A stretch of DNA of 64,000 bases from Coptis chinensis (lineage: Eukaryota; Streptophyta; Magnoliopsida; Ranunculales; Ranunculaceae). Below, one piece after another: positions 45,920 to 57,427 of the stretch. Numbering within the stretch: position 1 is the first letter of the stretch; every line of letters begins with the position of its first letter. The stretch lies in assembly GCA_015680905.1 (NCBI GenBank), contig CM027381.1:89677501-89741500 (forward strand), written 5' to 3'. Below the pieces are notes generated by a model. That model was not told where the DNA came from and did no database searches. It saw only the letters and a list, made by a program, of their open reading frames with translations. The position numbers and the translations under genes are program-made.

Positions 45920-46346
45920 TGTTAGTACCCTCCACTCTCAACCACTCGTGGCAGACCACGTGTCCAGACTACAAGTAAATCGTACATACGACCTAAGATC
46001 AGGTCGTCCAAATGACCTATGAAATGTAACTGCTGCAAACTAGTCAACAACATCATTAATGACAGATCATTACTTCGTAATGGAAGGAGGAAAACCAATT
46101 ATTAAGATAGTGCAAAAGGGGATCTATGCCTATAAAAAGAGGCGTCTTCTCTATTCTCAAGGGGGAGGCTCAAATTCTCTCCATCTCCAACTCAATCACT
46201 CAAGATAAACTACGTCTGACTTGATTCCAGTTCATCAGAGAACTTGATATGTAGGCAGCTCAGAACACTGACCTGAGTTTAGTCAAACATCTTATACAAA
46301 TCCTATTCTCCGAGATTGTAAGGTCGTGACTAAATGTAACTCTACA
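45920..46346 (+). mobile_element. Solo LTR
   Basis: A 427-bp unit begins TGTTAGTACCC, ends ACTCTACA and is flanked by TATTT on both sides (45915-45919 and 46347-46351), a perfect 5-bp duplication. It contains a TATA-like CCTATAAAAAGAGG (about 46127-46142), and its 3' part (CTACGTCTGACTTGATT...TATGTAGGCAG) resembles the LTR at 6788-7413. No internal region is attached, so it is a product of LTR recombination. Confidence 0.92.
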
Positions 46347-46383
46347 TATTTGATGTGTTTTTTGTTTGAGGATATGCTAGTGT

Positions 46384-46500
46384 TTAGAGCATCTTCAAGT
46401 CTTCAACCATCAACACCAAACACCAAATCAACAATTTTTTTTTTGTTGAAATCCAACATTAATCCTTCTCCAAGCCTTAAATCTCAGCACCCTTGGTAGC
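46384..46500. repeat. Fragment resembling the left end of the PMD element
   Basis: TTAGAGCATCTTCAAG, followed by repeated ACACCAAA(C/T), resembles the left terminus at 28425-28480. No opposite end was located. Confidence 0.45.
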
Positions 46501-47430
46501 AAGTTGTCTTGTGTTTGTTGCTTCATCAATAATATGGTGTGGTTTTATAAGTGGCACGTGGTTAACAATCTAACGCGTGGACTTTTTTCAACTGAGTTTT
46601 TCAGCACATGATAAATTGATATATAACTAGAGTTTGGCGTGGGCTTGGGATGAACGGTTTACCTTTTGGCGCACATGATTTATTTGCCTCATTTTAACTT
46701 TAACGACTGAAGTTGCATCACCCTTCAAATGTTTGATTATGTGCAGACCCTTCAAATGTTTGATTATGTGCAGTTTAATAGGTGATTAATAGCCTATTAA
46801 TAGGCGCTATAACCTACTTGACCGATACGATTAGCAGAAAAAACCACGATCTAAACAGGGTCAATTAATAAACATGCCAATTAATAGTTCGATTTATGTT
46901 CATTAATGGGGCGATTTAGCACAAATACGTGTCAAAAAAGTGACAATTAATAGGCATGAGGGTTATTTGTTGTTTTATGTTTTTCTCAAAACATGATTTG
47001 TATATATAAAGTTATAGAACAAAAAACCTATAATATATAAACCCAACTTAAACCAACTTCCCTATGATATAATTTTAGCAGAGTCATGGATGCCTTTGGG
47101 TTTTTGAAATTTTATATGTTTTTTATTTGACTAGACAGTAGACTATATTGCAATGAGGCTATGATTACATTTTGGTGATTGTTGGATATGTTTCTCTTTT
47201 TTATTTCACTTAAATATGCATTTAGCTATTAGTTATTTGTGGCATATTACCTATGGGAAGAGAAAATCTTATTCGGAATTATCACCCGATTAGTTTTCCA
47301 ATTAATCCCCAATATATTCCGATTAGTAGGTCTAATCGCTATGCACTCCTTAACCGATTAGCTACCACTTAACGCTTAAACTGCACATGTTTGATGTTTC
47401 ACATCGCCTGAAATTGTTGCTGAAATTCAA
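46501..47430. other. AT-rich intergenic DNA with a 26-bp tandem repeat
   Basis: CCCTTCAAATGTTTGATTATGTGCAG occurs at 46721-46746 and again at 46748-46773 (given in part: CCCTTCAAATGTTTGATTAT). Otherwise rich in ATTAATAG/CGATTAG words; no gene recognised. Confidence 0.5.
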
Positions 47431-47435
47431 GTGTT

Positions 47436-48020
47436 AGGACATCGCAAATGCAGGCCCTCAAAATAGAAGGCCGCATTAGCATTTTAAAGATCTATTTAAA
47501 GGAAAAACATTGTATATATAAAGGACCTCTAAACCAAATGAGTTTCACACTCGAACCCCCACACCAATTTCAATTGAAGAAGAAAAAGAAGAGAAGATGG
47601 AGAAATCTCAAAAGTCCATTTCAATTGAAGATGAGAATGATGAATTTAAAGTTGAAAAAATTGATTTTATCCCTAGCTTGAAAACCCCTCAAAACAGTGA
47701 AATTATTGAAAAAAAAGAAGACGAAGATAATCAAGATGTGTTCGTTGGAGAAGTCACGTTTTGCTTAAAAAAAAAGTCAAGTGTGAATGGGCTTTGGGCT
47801 TTAGCTCCTTTAAAAGATCGATCTATAAGAATGAAGACATATATCCAGTCTGTTAAAATTAAAGGCCTATTTAAGGGTTGCGTTGGAGGAAATTTATCTT
47901 TAAGGTCCATTAAATTTGAAGTTAAATGGCCGTATCCAGGCTCCATTAGGGCATCACCAATGCAGAACTTCAAAACCCAGGGCCACGTTATCTTTTTAAA
48001 GTGCCATGTCAGTTTTTTGT
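47436..48020. repeat. Two direct MITE-end-like copies (GGRCATCRCMAATGCAG)
   Basis: GGACATCGCAAATGCAG (from about 47437) and GGGCATCACCAATGCAG (from about 47949) are each followed by CTTCAAAA-like sequence and then TTTTAAAG. They read in the same direction and look like ends of related small elements. Confidence 0.4.
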
Positions 48021-48022
48021 AG
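47597..48022 (+). CDS. Hypothetical small ORF, 141 codons
   Basis: The ATG at 47597 is preceded by TATATATAAAGG at about 47512-47523, a well-placed TATA-like box. The predicted product is highly charged (ENDEFKVEKIDF, IEKKEDEDNQDVF) in its first half, then KIKGLFKGCVGGNLSLRSIK. I recognise no family. The last 25 codons run into a MITE-end-like repeat, so the true end is doubtful, and it may be a transposon passenger. Confidence 0.3.
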   Translation: MEKSQKSISIEDENDEFKVEKIDFIPSLKTPQNSEIIEKKEDEDNQDVFVGEVTFCLKKKSSVNGLWALAPLKDRSIRMKTYIQSVKIKGLFKGCVGGNLSLRSIKFEVKWPYPGSIRASPMQNFKTQGHVIFLKCHVSFL

Positions 48023-48108
48023 GGCAACTCAAGAAGAAGAAAGAGTAGTGAAACTCTATATTGGTGGTTGTTCCAGCAGAGAAAATAAATGCTCCTCTAA
48101 ACCACATG

Positions 48109-48110
<2 letters not shown>

Positions 48111-48169
<59 letters not shown>
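48111..48169. repeat. (TA)n microsatellite
   Basis: About 29 TA units; they account for the YIYIYI open frames on this stretch. Confidence 0.95.
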
Positions 48170-48649
48170 ATATCACCATATCGCTCTATTTTCCAACCCA
48201 AGCAATATTAGTGGTTCCTAAAAAAGAGGAGGTCCTAATAATTAGAAATGCCTCCCCATATTTGTTTAAATCTCCCTAATCTATTCTTAAATTACTATGA
48301 CCTCCTCAATTTCTAATTTTATCACAAAAAAAAATAACAAAAAAAGATATTGTTACAAAAAAAAAAAAGCAAAACGAAGCTTGTCGTAGCACTGTCACTC
48401 ACCACCGTCAACATCTTTGCCATAACACTGTCACTCACTCCATCAGCAACAGGGCAACAGTGTACTCACTGGTTTTTGGTTTTCAGAATTTTTGTTGGCG
48501 GGAACAGTGTGGTATACTGTTGACAGCATTTGGTTTTGGATTTGTTTGTTGGACTAGTTTTGGGATTTGTTTGTGGATTTGTCTGTATTGGGTTCTGTGT
48601 GTTGTTATTCTACGGGTTTTTGGGTATGGGATATGTATAGTTTGGGGTT

Positions 48650-51600
48650 TGTTTGGTTTGGGATATGGTTACCTGGCTGCGGGATTTTACTATGAGAGGG
48701 AAGAAAGGTCTCGCCCTCTCAGCTACTTCTTTGGGGGTTTGTGCCCCACCCCCTAAGAAACGTGTCAATTGTCCTTTCCGGGATCGTCATGGATGCACCA
48801 ATGGAGTGAACGGTAATGGGTTTACTGTTCCCTATATTTTCACACATTTCGATAAACAACATTTGGATTGCCAGTTGAGTATCCATAGGGTACAAGATGA
48901 GATTAAGGATGATTGTGAACTGTATTTGTCACTAGAGAACTCCTTAAGGTCATTAGACAAATAGGTTTGTGGCATTTGTCTTTGCATCTATGCACTCGGG
49001 ATACCGTGTCGACATCCAGATGATACCATAGAACCGCCTGCTTTGATGGAGAGTAGAGAACCCGCATGTGTTATTATGGGCATACCACAGCCGCCCTCTA
49101 AGCCTAACACTACGGATCTTACACTCACGACACACAGGGGTGACGGTGATACCCCTAATCAGCTTGGTGATGTTTCGCATCTTGATGAGACGTTACTTGA
49201 TAGTGCATTCCGTATACCTTTCCGTACTGTGAAAAGTATACCACGTGCTTGTCGTTTGGCTTTTTCTGGTGCACTAAAATCTGCTTTCTAGGATATTACG
49301 ACTGATCCTCGTTTAGTTATGCTCTGGGTTCATCTCCTTCTTCTGCCGCGCTGTATTCTGCAAGTTTTTCAACCACAGAATCGTCAGGAACGTCGTTCTG
49401 GTACTAGAAAAAACCTTCAACAAAAATAGATTCTCCATGCTTAACCTTTGACGACATGGAATGAGCCTGGTGGGATGTTTCGTCTCTTAGAGTTTGTAAA
49501 TAAAGCCCCCTTCAATCTAGCCACCCCAGAGATCTATCCCCATTCAGAATGTGCGTCGATGCTTGCAGAAAGTTGCTGATGGACATTCTGCTGCAACGGT
49601 AAAAGTGTTGACTTCATCAGGAGTTGCCCCCAATACTGCGGAGACCATATGTGCATTAGAGGAGAAGCACTCGATGCGATAACCACCTATAAGACCAACT
49701 ATTCCTTTTGCTGAGCCCCCTTTAGTGGTAGAGAAAGACGCCCTATTGTCATGTATTAGGTCGTTTCCGAAAGGTACTTCTTGTGGCCATGATGGTCTTC
49801 GAGCTCAGCACTTGTTAGATGCCATGAGTGGTGCTGCAGAAGCTATATCATCTAATTTACTAGATGCATTGACCCCTGTGGTGAATCTTTGGTTACAGAG
49901 ACGATGTCCACAGCCGTTAGCGGAGTTCATTGCGAGTGCTCCGCTTACTCTATTTCTTAAGTCGGATAATAGTATTCGTCCTATAGCTGTGGGCATGGTT
50001 TGGCCGTCTGGTCTCCAAGATTGCAATGAAAGGAGTTTCCAAAGACGTGGTAGGGTACTTACAGGATTTTCAATATGGGGTTGGTGTTTCGGGTGGAGCA
50101 GAAGCAATTTTGCACGCTGTCAACCGTATAATGTATGCTAACAGGGACAATACCTCTCTTTAGATGCTGTTTGTAGATTTTCAAAATGCCTTTAACATGG
50201 TTGATCGGACTACCATGTTAAGAGAGGTTCGTATCCGGTGCCCAGCTATTGCCCCTTGGGTCGAGTACTTGTATTGTCAACCTGCAAGGTTATTTTTGGG
50301 AGATGGCTACATATGTTCTATATCCAGCAAGGCGACCCTTTGGGTCCCCTTCTCTTTGCACTGGTGCTGCATCCTCTGATTCTACGGATCCAGTCTAGTT
50401 GTCAGTTATTGCTACAGGCTTGGTACCTAGATGATGGGACTCTGATCGGAGATACAGAATAGGTGGCGATAGCTTTGGGTATGATTCAGGAAGAAGGACC
50501 TTCTTATGGGCTGGTTCTTAATGTGGCTAAAACTGAGGTATTTTGGCCATCACTAGATCCACGTCGCTCCACTCTCGGTCTCTTTCCTTCAGATATGTCC
50601 CGTCCTCAGCAGGGGGTTAGGTTGCTTGGAGGTGCGGTCAGCACTGATCTATCTTTTGTCAGGGGCCTTGCTCGAAAGCGTGTTGAAAAGGTTATGACTT
50701 TGATGGACCGTTTAGCTGTGTTGGAAGATCCTCAGTGTGAGTTAGCGCTTTTACGAGCATGTGTGGGATTCTTTGGTCTTTGCGATTCGTACTTGTCCAC
50801 CATCGCTTTTCAGAGAGGCAGCTAAGACTTTTGATCGGCATCTCCGCAATGTTCTCCAGGGTATTGTGGTTTCTGATGGTCCTGAATTTGGTGATATGCA
50901 GTGGCGTTTATCGACACTCCCATTATATCTTGATGGTTTAGGTATCTATTGTGCCTCTGATGTCTCTACTTTTGCTTTCGTGGCCTCCCGTTGTCAGACT
51001 TCTGAGCTTCAGAACCACATTCTTAGGAGTTGTGGCCGAGTGGCTGTTGATGCGATTCTTGATGTTGCTAGCAGTGCATTGAGTCTCTGTTTACCGATCT
51101 TGACCTTAATTCTTTGGCTGTGAATGCTATCGTCCCCTCAAAACCACAAAAAGTTTTGGCAGAAGCGTTCTACAGTAAGATTGTTGATGGTATTGAGAGA
51201 GAGTTTGAATTATCTGCTCATCAAAAAGCAGTCATTGGATACTTGCAGTCAGAACACGCAAAAGATTTTCTACTTGTTATTCCGATGGAGGGACTTGGAT
51301 AGTGTATGTCGCCGGTGGAGTATCGTTCTATTCTCCGGTACCGTCTCATGATTCCTTTGTACTCTGACGGTGGTCTATGCCCTATTTGCAAAAATAGTAG
51401 ATTGGATGCTTTCGGGGACCATGCAGCACACTGTCGACACTTTTCAGGTTTCAAATATCGACATGATCATGTCAGAGATATTTTATGTAATGCATTTTGG
51501 AGGGCTGGGGTACAAGTGAAAAGGAGGCTCTCGTCAATTTTCTCATTGATCCGAATGAGGGAAGATCGACACTTTGGCCTGCGGATGTATTGATCTATAG

Positions 51601-52000
51601 TTGGTCTGAGGGGAGGCATGCATGTATTGATGTAACTAGAGCCTCTCCGTTGGTAGGGATTGAGAATGGAGTCTTTGGGGTGGGTGACGCAACTAATAGA
51701 GCAGCAGCAAGAAAGATTGAGAAACACGAGGAGGCTTGTAGGGCTAACCAGCATTGTTTCATTCCGTTCAGTTTTGACACTTTTGGTTTTTTGGCACAAC
51801 AGTCTGTTGAGTTCCTTAAGAGATTGCAAAAAGTTATGGACTGCAGCGTAATGACAGCTGGTTCTAACGAGTTTGTTTTTAGGAGGATAGGATTTGCTAT
51901 TCAGAAAAACTTGCGTCACACCTTGTTGCACACTTGTCCTAATTATTTGTAAAACTCGTTATCATTATCAATAAAATTTCCACTTAAAAAAAAAAAAAAA
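48650..52000 (+). mobile_element. Non-LTR-type reverse-transcriptase element with restriction-like endonuclease, decayed
   Basis: Parts in order: an N-terminal zinc-finger-like motif (CPFRDRHGC, 17 residues, HFDKQH; 48785-48865), a second Cys/His cluster VCGICLCIYALGIPCRH, then LLLLPRCILQVFQPQNRQER. The RT domain starts near 49725: SFPKGTSCGHDGLRAQHLL, SDNSIRPIAVG, motif A FVDFQNAFNMVDR (50170), motif B QQGDPLGPLLFALVLHPL (50320), motif C YLDDGTLIGD (50430). A CCHC finger CPICKNSRLDAFGDHAAHC (51380) precedes KYRHDHVRD. The C-terminal domain has PADVLIYSW and HACIDVT, the spaced acidic residues of a PD-(D/E)xK-like nuclease. AATAAA and a 15-A tail (51986-52000) end it. At least five frame breaks disable it. 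No apurinic-type endonuclease was seen. Target duplications were not found; the 5' end is approximate. Confidence 0.8.
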
Positions 52001-52985
52001 CACGGGAAACCATTTGTACAAAGAAGAAATAACGAAAAAAAAAAAACCCTAAATCGAAAGTGCCATGACCTGCCCTCTTTCTCTTGAAAAAAAAATGCTA
52101 TTTCTCCTACTCTACCAATCTCTTCATCCATTCTATTTGAAAAATCAACTTCTTTGGATCATCTTTGTTTGATGCCCTTTTTTACCAGGATTACAAAAGA
52201 AAGTAGTTGATGCTTGTAGCAAAAGTTTCAATTATAGCAAAATGAACGAACCTCATCCATCAAGATTTCCCCGACTTTAGTCGATTTTGAGTTTCTTCCT
52301 TGTACAATTATCTTCCTTAGATAGTCTGTTGCAATCAATTTGTCCGTTAGGAATGTCACCTAGCACTTTGGCTTACATAACGATGAATGTAAGGTACGTA
52401 CATTGTCAGAAAACAAATTACCTCTTTCAGTTTGATTCCTGCAATGTAGTTTGGTTTTCCCGGCTTCAGAACTGCAAATGAACCAATATTTGTTTAGTGT
52501 CATCTGTGATGTATAATACCAAAGTAAATATATTGTTGTTTATTCCAAAAATTTATATACATTTATATTTATCAAACTTGATAGCTATAGTATCCTACTT
52601 GCTTCACTACATCGTAGACAATATCATTTGTTCAGCACCAGAACAAAGAATTATCCTTTTCTCCCTTTGTCTTTAAAATTTCTTCCACTGTCGTATTCTC
52701 CACACTACAAGCGAAATGAAAACTTATGCAGTAGCCAAACACAAGTAAGTAGTTCGTCAGCCATTAATAAGAAATATGTTATTCTATTTTAATGTTTAGA
52801 ATTGCCTGATCTTATTCAAATATATTGCACTAAGGGTGCATGTTGATTGACGGAAAAATGTTTCCAAAAAATTAGTCTAATGTATCTGAATGATGTATTT
52901 CAGTTCACAGGACAATAATTTCCAAAGCATTGTAAAGTCTAAATAAGATATAGAATACACATGTTAATCGCCTTGCATATACCGA
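52001..52985. other. AT-rich intergenic DNA, no gene seen
   Basis: No motif found on either strand. Confidence 0.4.
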
Positions 52986-52987
52986 GA

Positions 52988-53188
52988 TACATTGCGTATA
53001 TTCTAGAAATAATAATGGATGCAATGAAAGTTCAGAAGAGGATGTTAGTCATGGTAATGGTGCTGAGGAAATAGTTGACGGTTCAGATAAGGATGTTAGA
53101 TGTGAGAATGGCGTTCATGATTTTAGGAAAAAGAGCAACGGTTCGGAACAGAATGATGTCAATGATGGCAATATCTATTCGAGGTAGG
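52988..53188 (+). pseudogene. Coding-like patch of unknown identity
   Basis: About 66 codons are open without an ATG, ending at TAG 53186-53188. The product is acidic and Asn/Gly/Ser-rich (ESSEEDVSHGNGAEEIVDGS, KDVRCENGVHDFRKKSNGSE). Codon-level reiteration (GGTTCAGATAAGGATGTTAG against AGTTCAGAAGAGGATGTTAG) suggests a real low-complexity coding exon. Its 3' end touches the LRR kinase fragment lying on the other strand. I do not recognise it. Confidence 0.35.
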
Positions 53189-53655
53189 TTAGTTTAGAAA
53201 GTTTACCAATGTCGGCAGGGATGGTTCCCGCCAACCCTGTGCGTGTAAATCAAAGAAGGGAGAGATTTGGGAAAGAGGGGAAGCTTAAATTGTCCAATGT
53301 ACCACTAGCTAGGTTCCCAATAAAGACCTTCATATATATATATATATATATATCCGTTATATATATCCGGTGTGTTTCCTATGCTTATCTCCGTTATGCT
53401 TCCCAGATTGTTGCATCTGATTCCGTCCCTTGCACATGGGTTTGATGAATCTTTAGTAACAGTATCATTGTACCATGATTGGATGGTAGACCCATAATAT
53501 TTAAGGCTGGCCTTCCAGTAGAGGAGGGATTTCGCTTCTACAGATAACGATACAGATGACACAACAGCCTTTTCATTAGCATATGAGCTGGGAGAAAGTA
53601 GTAGTAGTAACAATATAATCAAAACCAGTATGGAGATGGAGAGTAGTGAAGCCAT
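53176..53655 (-). pseudogene. LRR receptor-like kinase, 5' fragment
   Basis: From ATG 53655 the frame gives a strong signal peptide (SILVLIILLLLLLSPSSYA), then the LRR N-terminal cap: EAKSLLYWKASLKYYGSTIQ, SSNPCARDGIRCNNLGSITE. The usual C-x-W-x-G-I-x-C motif has Arg for Trp. A (TA)n tract (53332-53352) then breaks the frame, followed by NLASGTLDNLSFPSFPNLSL, a TGA and GLAGTIPADIGKLSKLTYL, one leucine-rich repeat. No kinase or transmembrane segment follows. These receptors sit at the plasma membrane and sense peptides or damage; this is only the first tenth of one. The (TA)n expansion inside it is probably secondary decay. Confidence 0.85.
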
Positions 53656-56600
53656 GATGTTTGGTAGCTAGCACTAGACAAGGTAGTGTTGGGCATTACT
53701 AGCTAATAATTAGTATGTGCTGCATGATTGCTCTTTTGCACCATTGGATACGTTTGTAGTATTGACTTGAGAGTCATTAGTCATGGTCTCTTATCATTAT
53801 TGATGTGAGAGTCGTGGTCTCTTATCTATGTAATTAATCTAGTGATGGGCACTTTGGCATTGATTTGAAGACATTGTCTTCTTTGTAGAATTTTCTGGTC
53901 ATCTGCATATTAACGGCAGTTTGCGTCAAAAGAGGAGGGTTTATATTTGTGTCATGGTAGTGGATAGCGCAACCACTGCTAGCATGCTGCCACTAATAAA
54001 CTTGCACGGCTGCTGATTCTGCTCCCAAATTTGCCTAAAAGCCAAGTACAGGGTTATGTCTACTCGGGTTGGATATTTTGCAACGGATATCTATGTCAGC
54101 ATTGTCCTTCTAAGTTCTAACTTGCTCATAGGGTGTTTCTTTGTTTTCCCTCTCTGTCATTTACTATAGTCTAAATGTTTCTTGCCATTTATTGATGCAG
54201 AAGAGGCATATCCTTAGGCCTTAGCCGCATGTATGAAAAAAAGTTTCGCATATGTGAGTAGACCGTACCTTACTTTTCCTGGTAATCGAATAACTGTTTG
54301 AATTGAAAGATATTACCATTTTCTTTTTCGAATATCTTGATATAGATTGGTATGCATGCCATGTTTATGTTGAAATGACAATGCTTTCGTTTTCGTATTT
54401 GTGTAGTAGTCATGCTCTATTAGTGTAGGATACGTCGGCGTCAAAATTGTTGAATTAGAGTGATTCTGTCATTCAACCGTTTCAGCAACCCTTGCCTTCT
54501 ACAAAATTTAATCAAGTCTTCCACCCTAGAACTCCCCAACAAAATGAAAACACCTCTTCTCATTAGCAATACTTACAAGATTGTTCAATCCCTCATCATC
54601 AAAATTGTTTAGGTCAACTTTAATTTTTCCAACTGCGATATCGATTGAAAAAAGAAATATTTTTTGTACACTTAAACGTTTGCAAAAATTTGAATTCGAA
54701 CAGGTAAAGTTCTTAGTTTCTCTTTCAAACCAATAAATATAGATCAAGCTCTTTATAGGATAATAAATGTTAAGTTTATTGTCAGGGTAATGAAATACTC
54801 ATGTTTAGCTTATTGTCAGGGTAATGAAAGTCACGTTTGAAGGTAATATGAGTTTGTTAAATAATTTGAATAAAAATTTCACGATTTTTGTTAAAACTTC
54901 TGACCCATTATATTGGATTGATTAAAACTCCAAAACTTTTGGTCTCTGTTATAGTATATTTGATTATTATGAGAAAACACTCCCTTAGATTGTGAAGACT
55001 TTATGGATACATGAAGATTGAGAATTCAAGAAATACGTTTTCTATATCTTGCAGAAATTCGTAAAAAAATAACTGTTTAGACTATGGTTTGTTATAAACA
55101 ATCAAGTAAAATGATCAAGTAGTGAATAGGACACTTTGGCATCTATTTGCATTAGCCAAAACCAAAGTTTCATTACAATATTATTTCATGTCCAATATAG
55201 TGATCACACTCTTCTATTAATTCCCTTTTTGTACGATAGCACTCCATGACACCATTTGCCTTCTTAAATATTGCCACAATTATTGATAAGCTCGACGATA
55301 TTTGTTCATAACTTATCAATACTTTTTGCAAATTTATTGTTTAGTACAATCAGTTAATAATTCCATATGGTAGCCATGAAGTTATATCAGTTTCAAGTTG
55401 AGAATGATATTCCTTGGTATTATTGTAGGTTCATTTGATCATAGCAAAATCCAGAGAAAGCTATGAAAATTTGAAAGGCAATTTATGTAGCATAAGATTG
55501 AAGGTGGCAAAAGGGATAATCTCATTGCCCTGTACAGTGTTTTGTCAAGATGAAATTACGAATTTAATTTGAAATATCATATATGTTAGTTGTAGAAAGT
55601 GTTTTGTCACCATTAACTATAAGATGGGGTAGGACCGCAGGATGCCAAACAGGCCTTTGTTATTCGTATATAACAATCCACCCCGATTATAAACAAGTAC
55701 AAATATTGGATAGTTGTAGTACTGTTAGTTTACACCAGGCATAGGTTAAAACCCATTATAGTACATCTTCTATTGTTATACCTGCATCCTTATGTGGGTT
55801 ATCCCCTTCAATGTGGGTTGTGTAATAGGCTAATAACAATGGGGTTTGCTTTACATCTACATAATATCGACATAGTATGTGTTCAATTAGAAAAGAATGT
55901 ATTGGTCACCTTTAGAGCTTTAATTACTTTTTTTATTAGACAAAGGCAATGCCTATCATTCTTTTATTGCCTAGGTTATATACAATAATATTTACAATGG
56001 AAAACATATTAGATTCCATCATGACTACTAAACAGGTTCCTAAAAATGGGGATACTAAACTCTATTAATTTTTTACATTCCTACATTGCATATAATAAAC
56101 ACTTTGTATTGGATGTCTAATATTTTTTCCTAACTTATAGTGGAATAGGTTATTTGTTTTCATTTTCTTTCACAGATAGTATGGTAATTCATGGAACGTA
56201 AACGGTGAGTGTCTAAAGTTATCATAAAGTTTTCTTTAATTATATGTTCTTTAACAATCAGATGAGACATACCATTTAATTATGACTATTAAGAGCTTGA
56301 CTGAAACACAAGGAGCAGAATTGTTGGACAACCAAGTATGAGCTCGACATTGATTTTCTTCTCTTCTTCTTCTGCTCTTCAAAAAACTGATCTATCTTAC
56401 TACTTTAAAGAGAATTGTCTCGTGAACAATAACACTTTACGATTTTACCCCTATTCGGCTTCGATAATTACGGATATGTATCTTAATGATTATTGTAATA
56501 ACGTAATTTATGGAGGGGTAAAATCGTCCATTTCCACAGTGAAATTCAGACGCTTCTCCCTCATTTTAGCACATTGCCATCAATTGCCGCTGATCGAATT

Positions 56601-57330
56601 TTATATTTTTGTGCTGCCCGGCTCAACCCAGCTGACCGCACACGTGGCGTAATATATTGCTCTTATTTTCTCAGTCATTTTCGATATTGCCACTGACCGA
56701 ATTTTAAACTTTTGTCTTTGCCGACCAAAAGCCGATCACCCGACACGCATGGCGCCATCGCGTGCCGTGTACTAGTGGTATGTTACCACTCTTATCACAT
56801 TCTCTTTCCCGTGCTTTGGTTTATAGTTTAATTCCAAACTTTAAATCTGTCTTACTTTGATTTATATAATGGATGCTTGGTGAGATATCTTAATTAGATA
56901 AGTTGAATAACAAATGTTGCTTATGGCTTTGATTAGTTTGTTTGTGCTCTTACTTGAGATATCAACAATTTGTATCGGTGTATAACATAGTGTACTACTC
57001 AGTACATAGAGTAACTAAATGGAAAACCAAGTGCTTATTCAGTTCCTAGATAACTGAGCAGTATTTTTGAATAAAAATAAATTGGAAGTTGTTGCGAAGG
57101 TTGTAAAATGTCAAGCTATAAACATGCCTGGACTGTATATGCTAATTATAAAGACCTGGCGCTGTCATCCATGAGAATGGTGCAGCTGATGATACTAGCC
57201 TAACCTCTAACTGATTCTAAAAAATGGTTTCAGAGTACATGAGAGGTGGCTAGGGAGCACTGGACAGTGGACACATATGAATATATAATTTTTAAGCCTA
57301 TCCTCACGAGTGGTATTCATGTCATTTTAC
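53656..57330. other. Long AT-rich intergenic DNA, no gene recognised
   Basis: Short open frames (for example 56338-56652, +) have no motif I recognise. A 22-bp direct repeat (TTATTGTCAGGGTAATGAAA) occurs near 54777 and 54811. At 56570-56800 two diverged tandem copies of about 115 bp share ATTGCC(A/G)CTGA(C/T)CGAATTTTA, the first containing ACACGTGGCG, a G-box. Confidence 0.4.
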
Positions 57331-57339
57331 AAAAAGTAT

Positions 57340-57427
57340 TCTACGGATATAGGAGAGAGAGAGGCAAGAGACTTTCGCTGTTTCAGTTGGTGTTTCGAAT
57401 AAGAAGAAAACAAAGGCAATAATCAGG
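57340..57427 (+). other. Candidate 5' leader exon with donor site
   Basis: GGAGAGAGAGAGGCAAGAGA...GCAATAATCAG is followed by GTAAGATC, a strong donor, and a CT-rich stretch. This looks like a non-coding first exon. Which gene it belonged to is unclear; the coding-like pieces at 59.4-60.6 kb lie on the same strand. Confidence 0.3.

Noticed and set aside
48460..48756. Hydrophobic open frame resembling a membrane protein
   Set aside because: It overlaps the start of the retroelement ORF in another frame, and the hydrophobicity comes from TTTGG-rich DNA; no motif.
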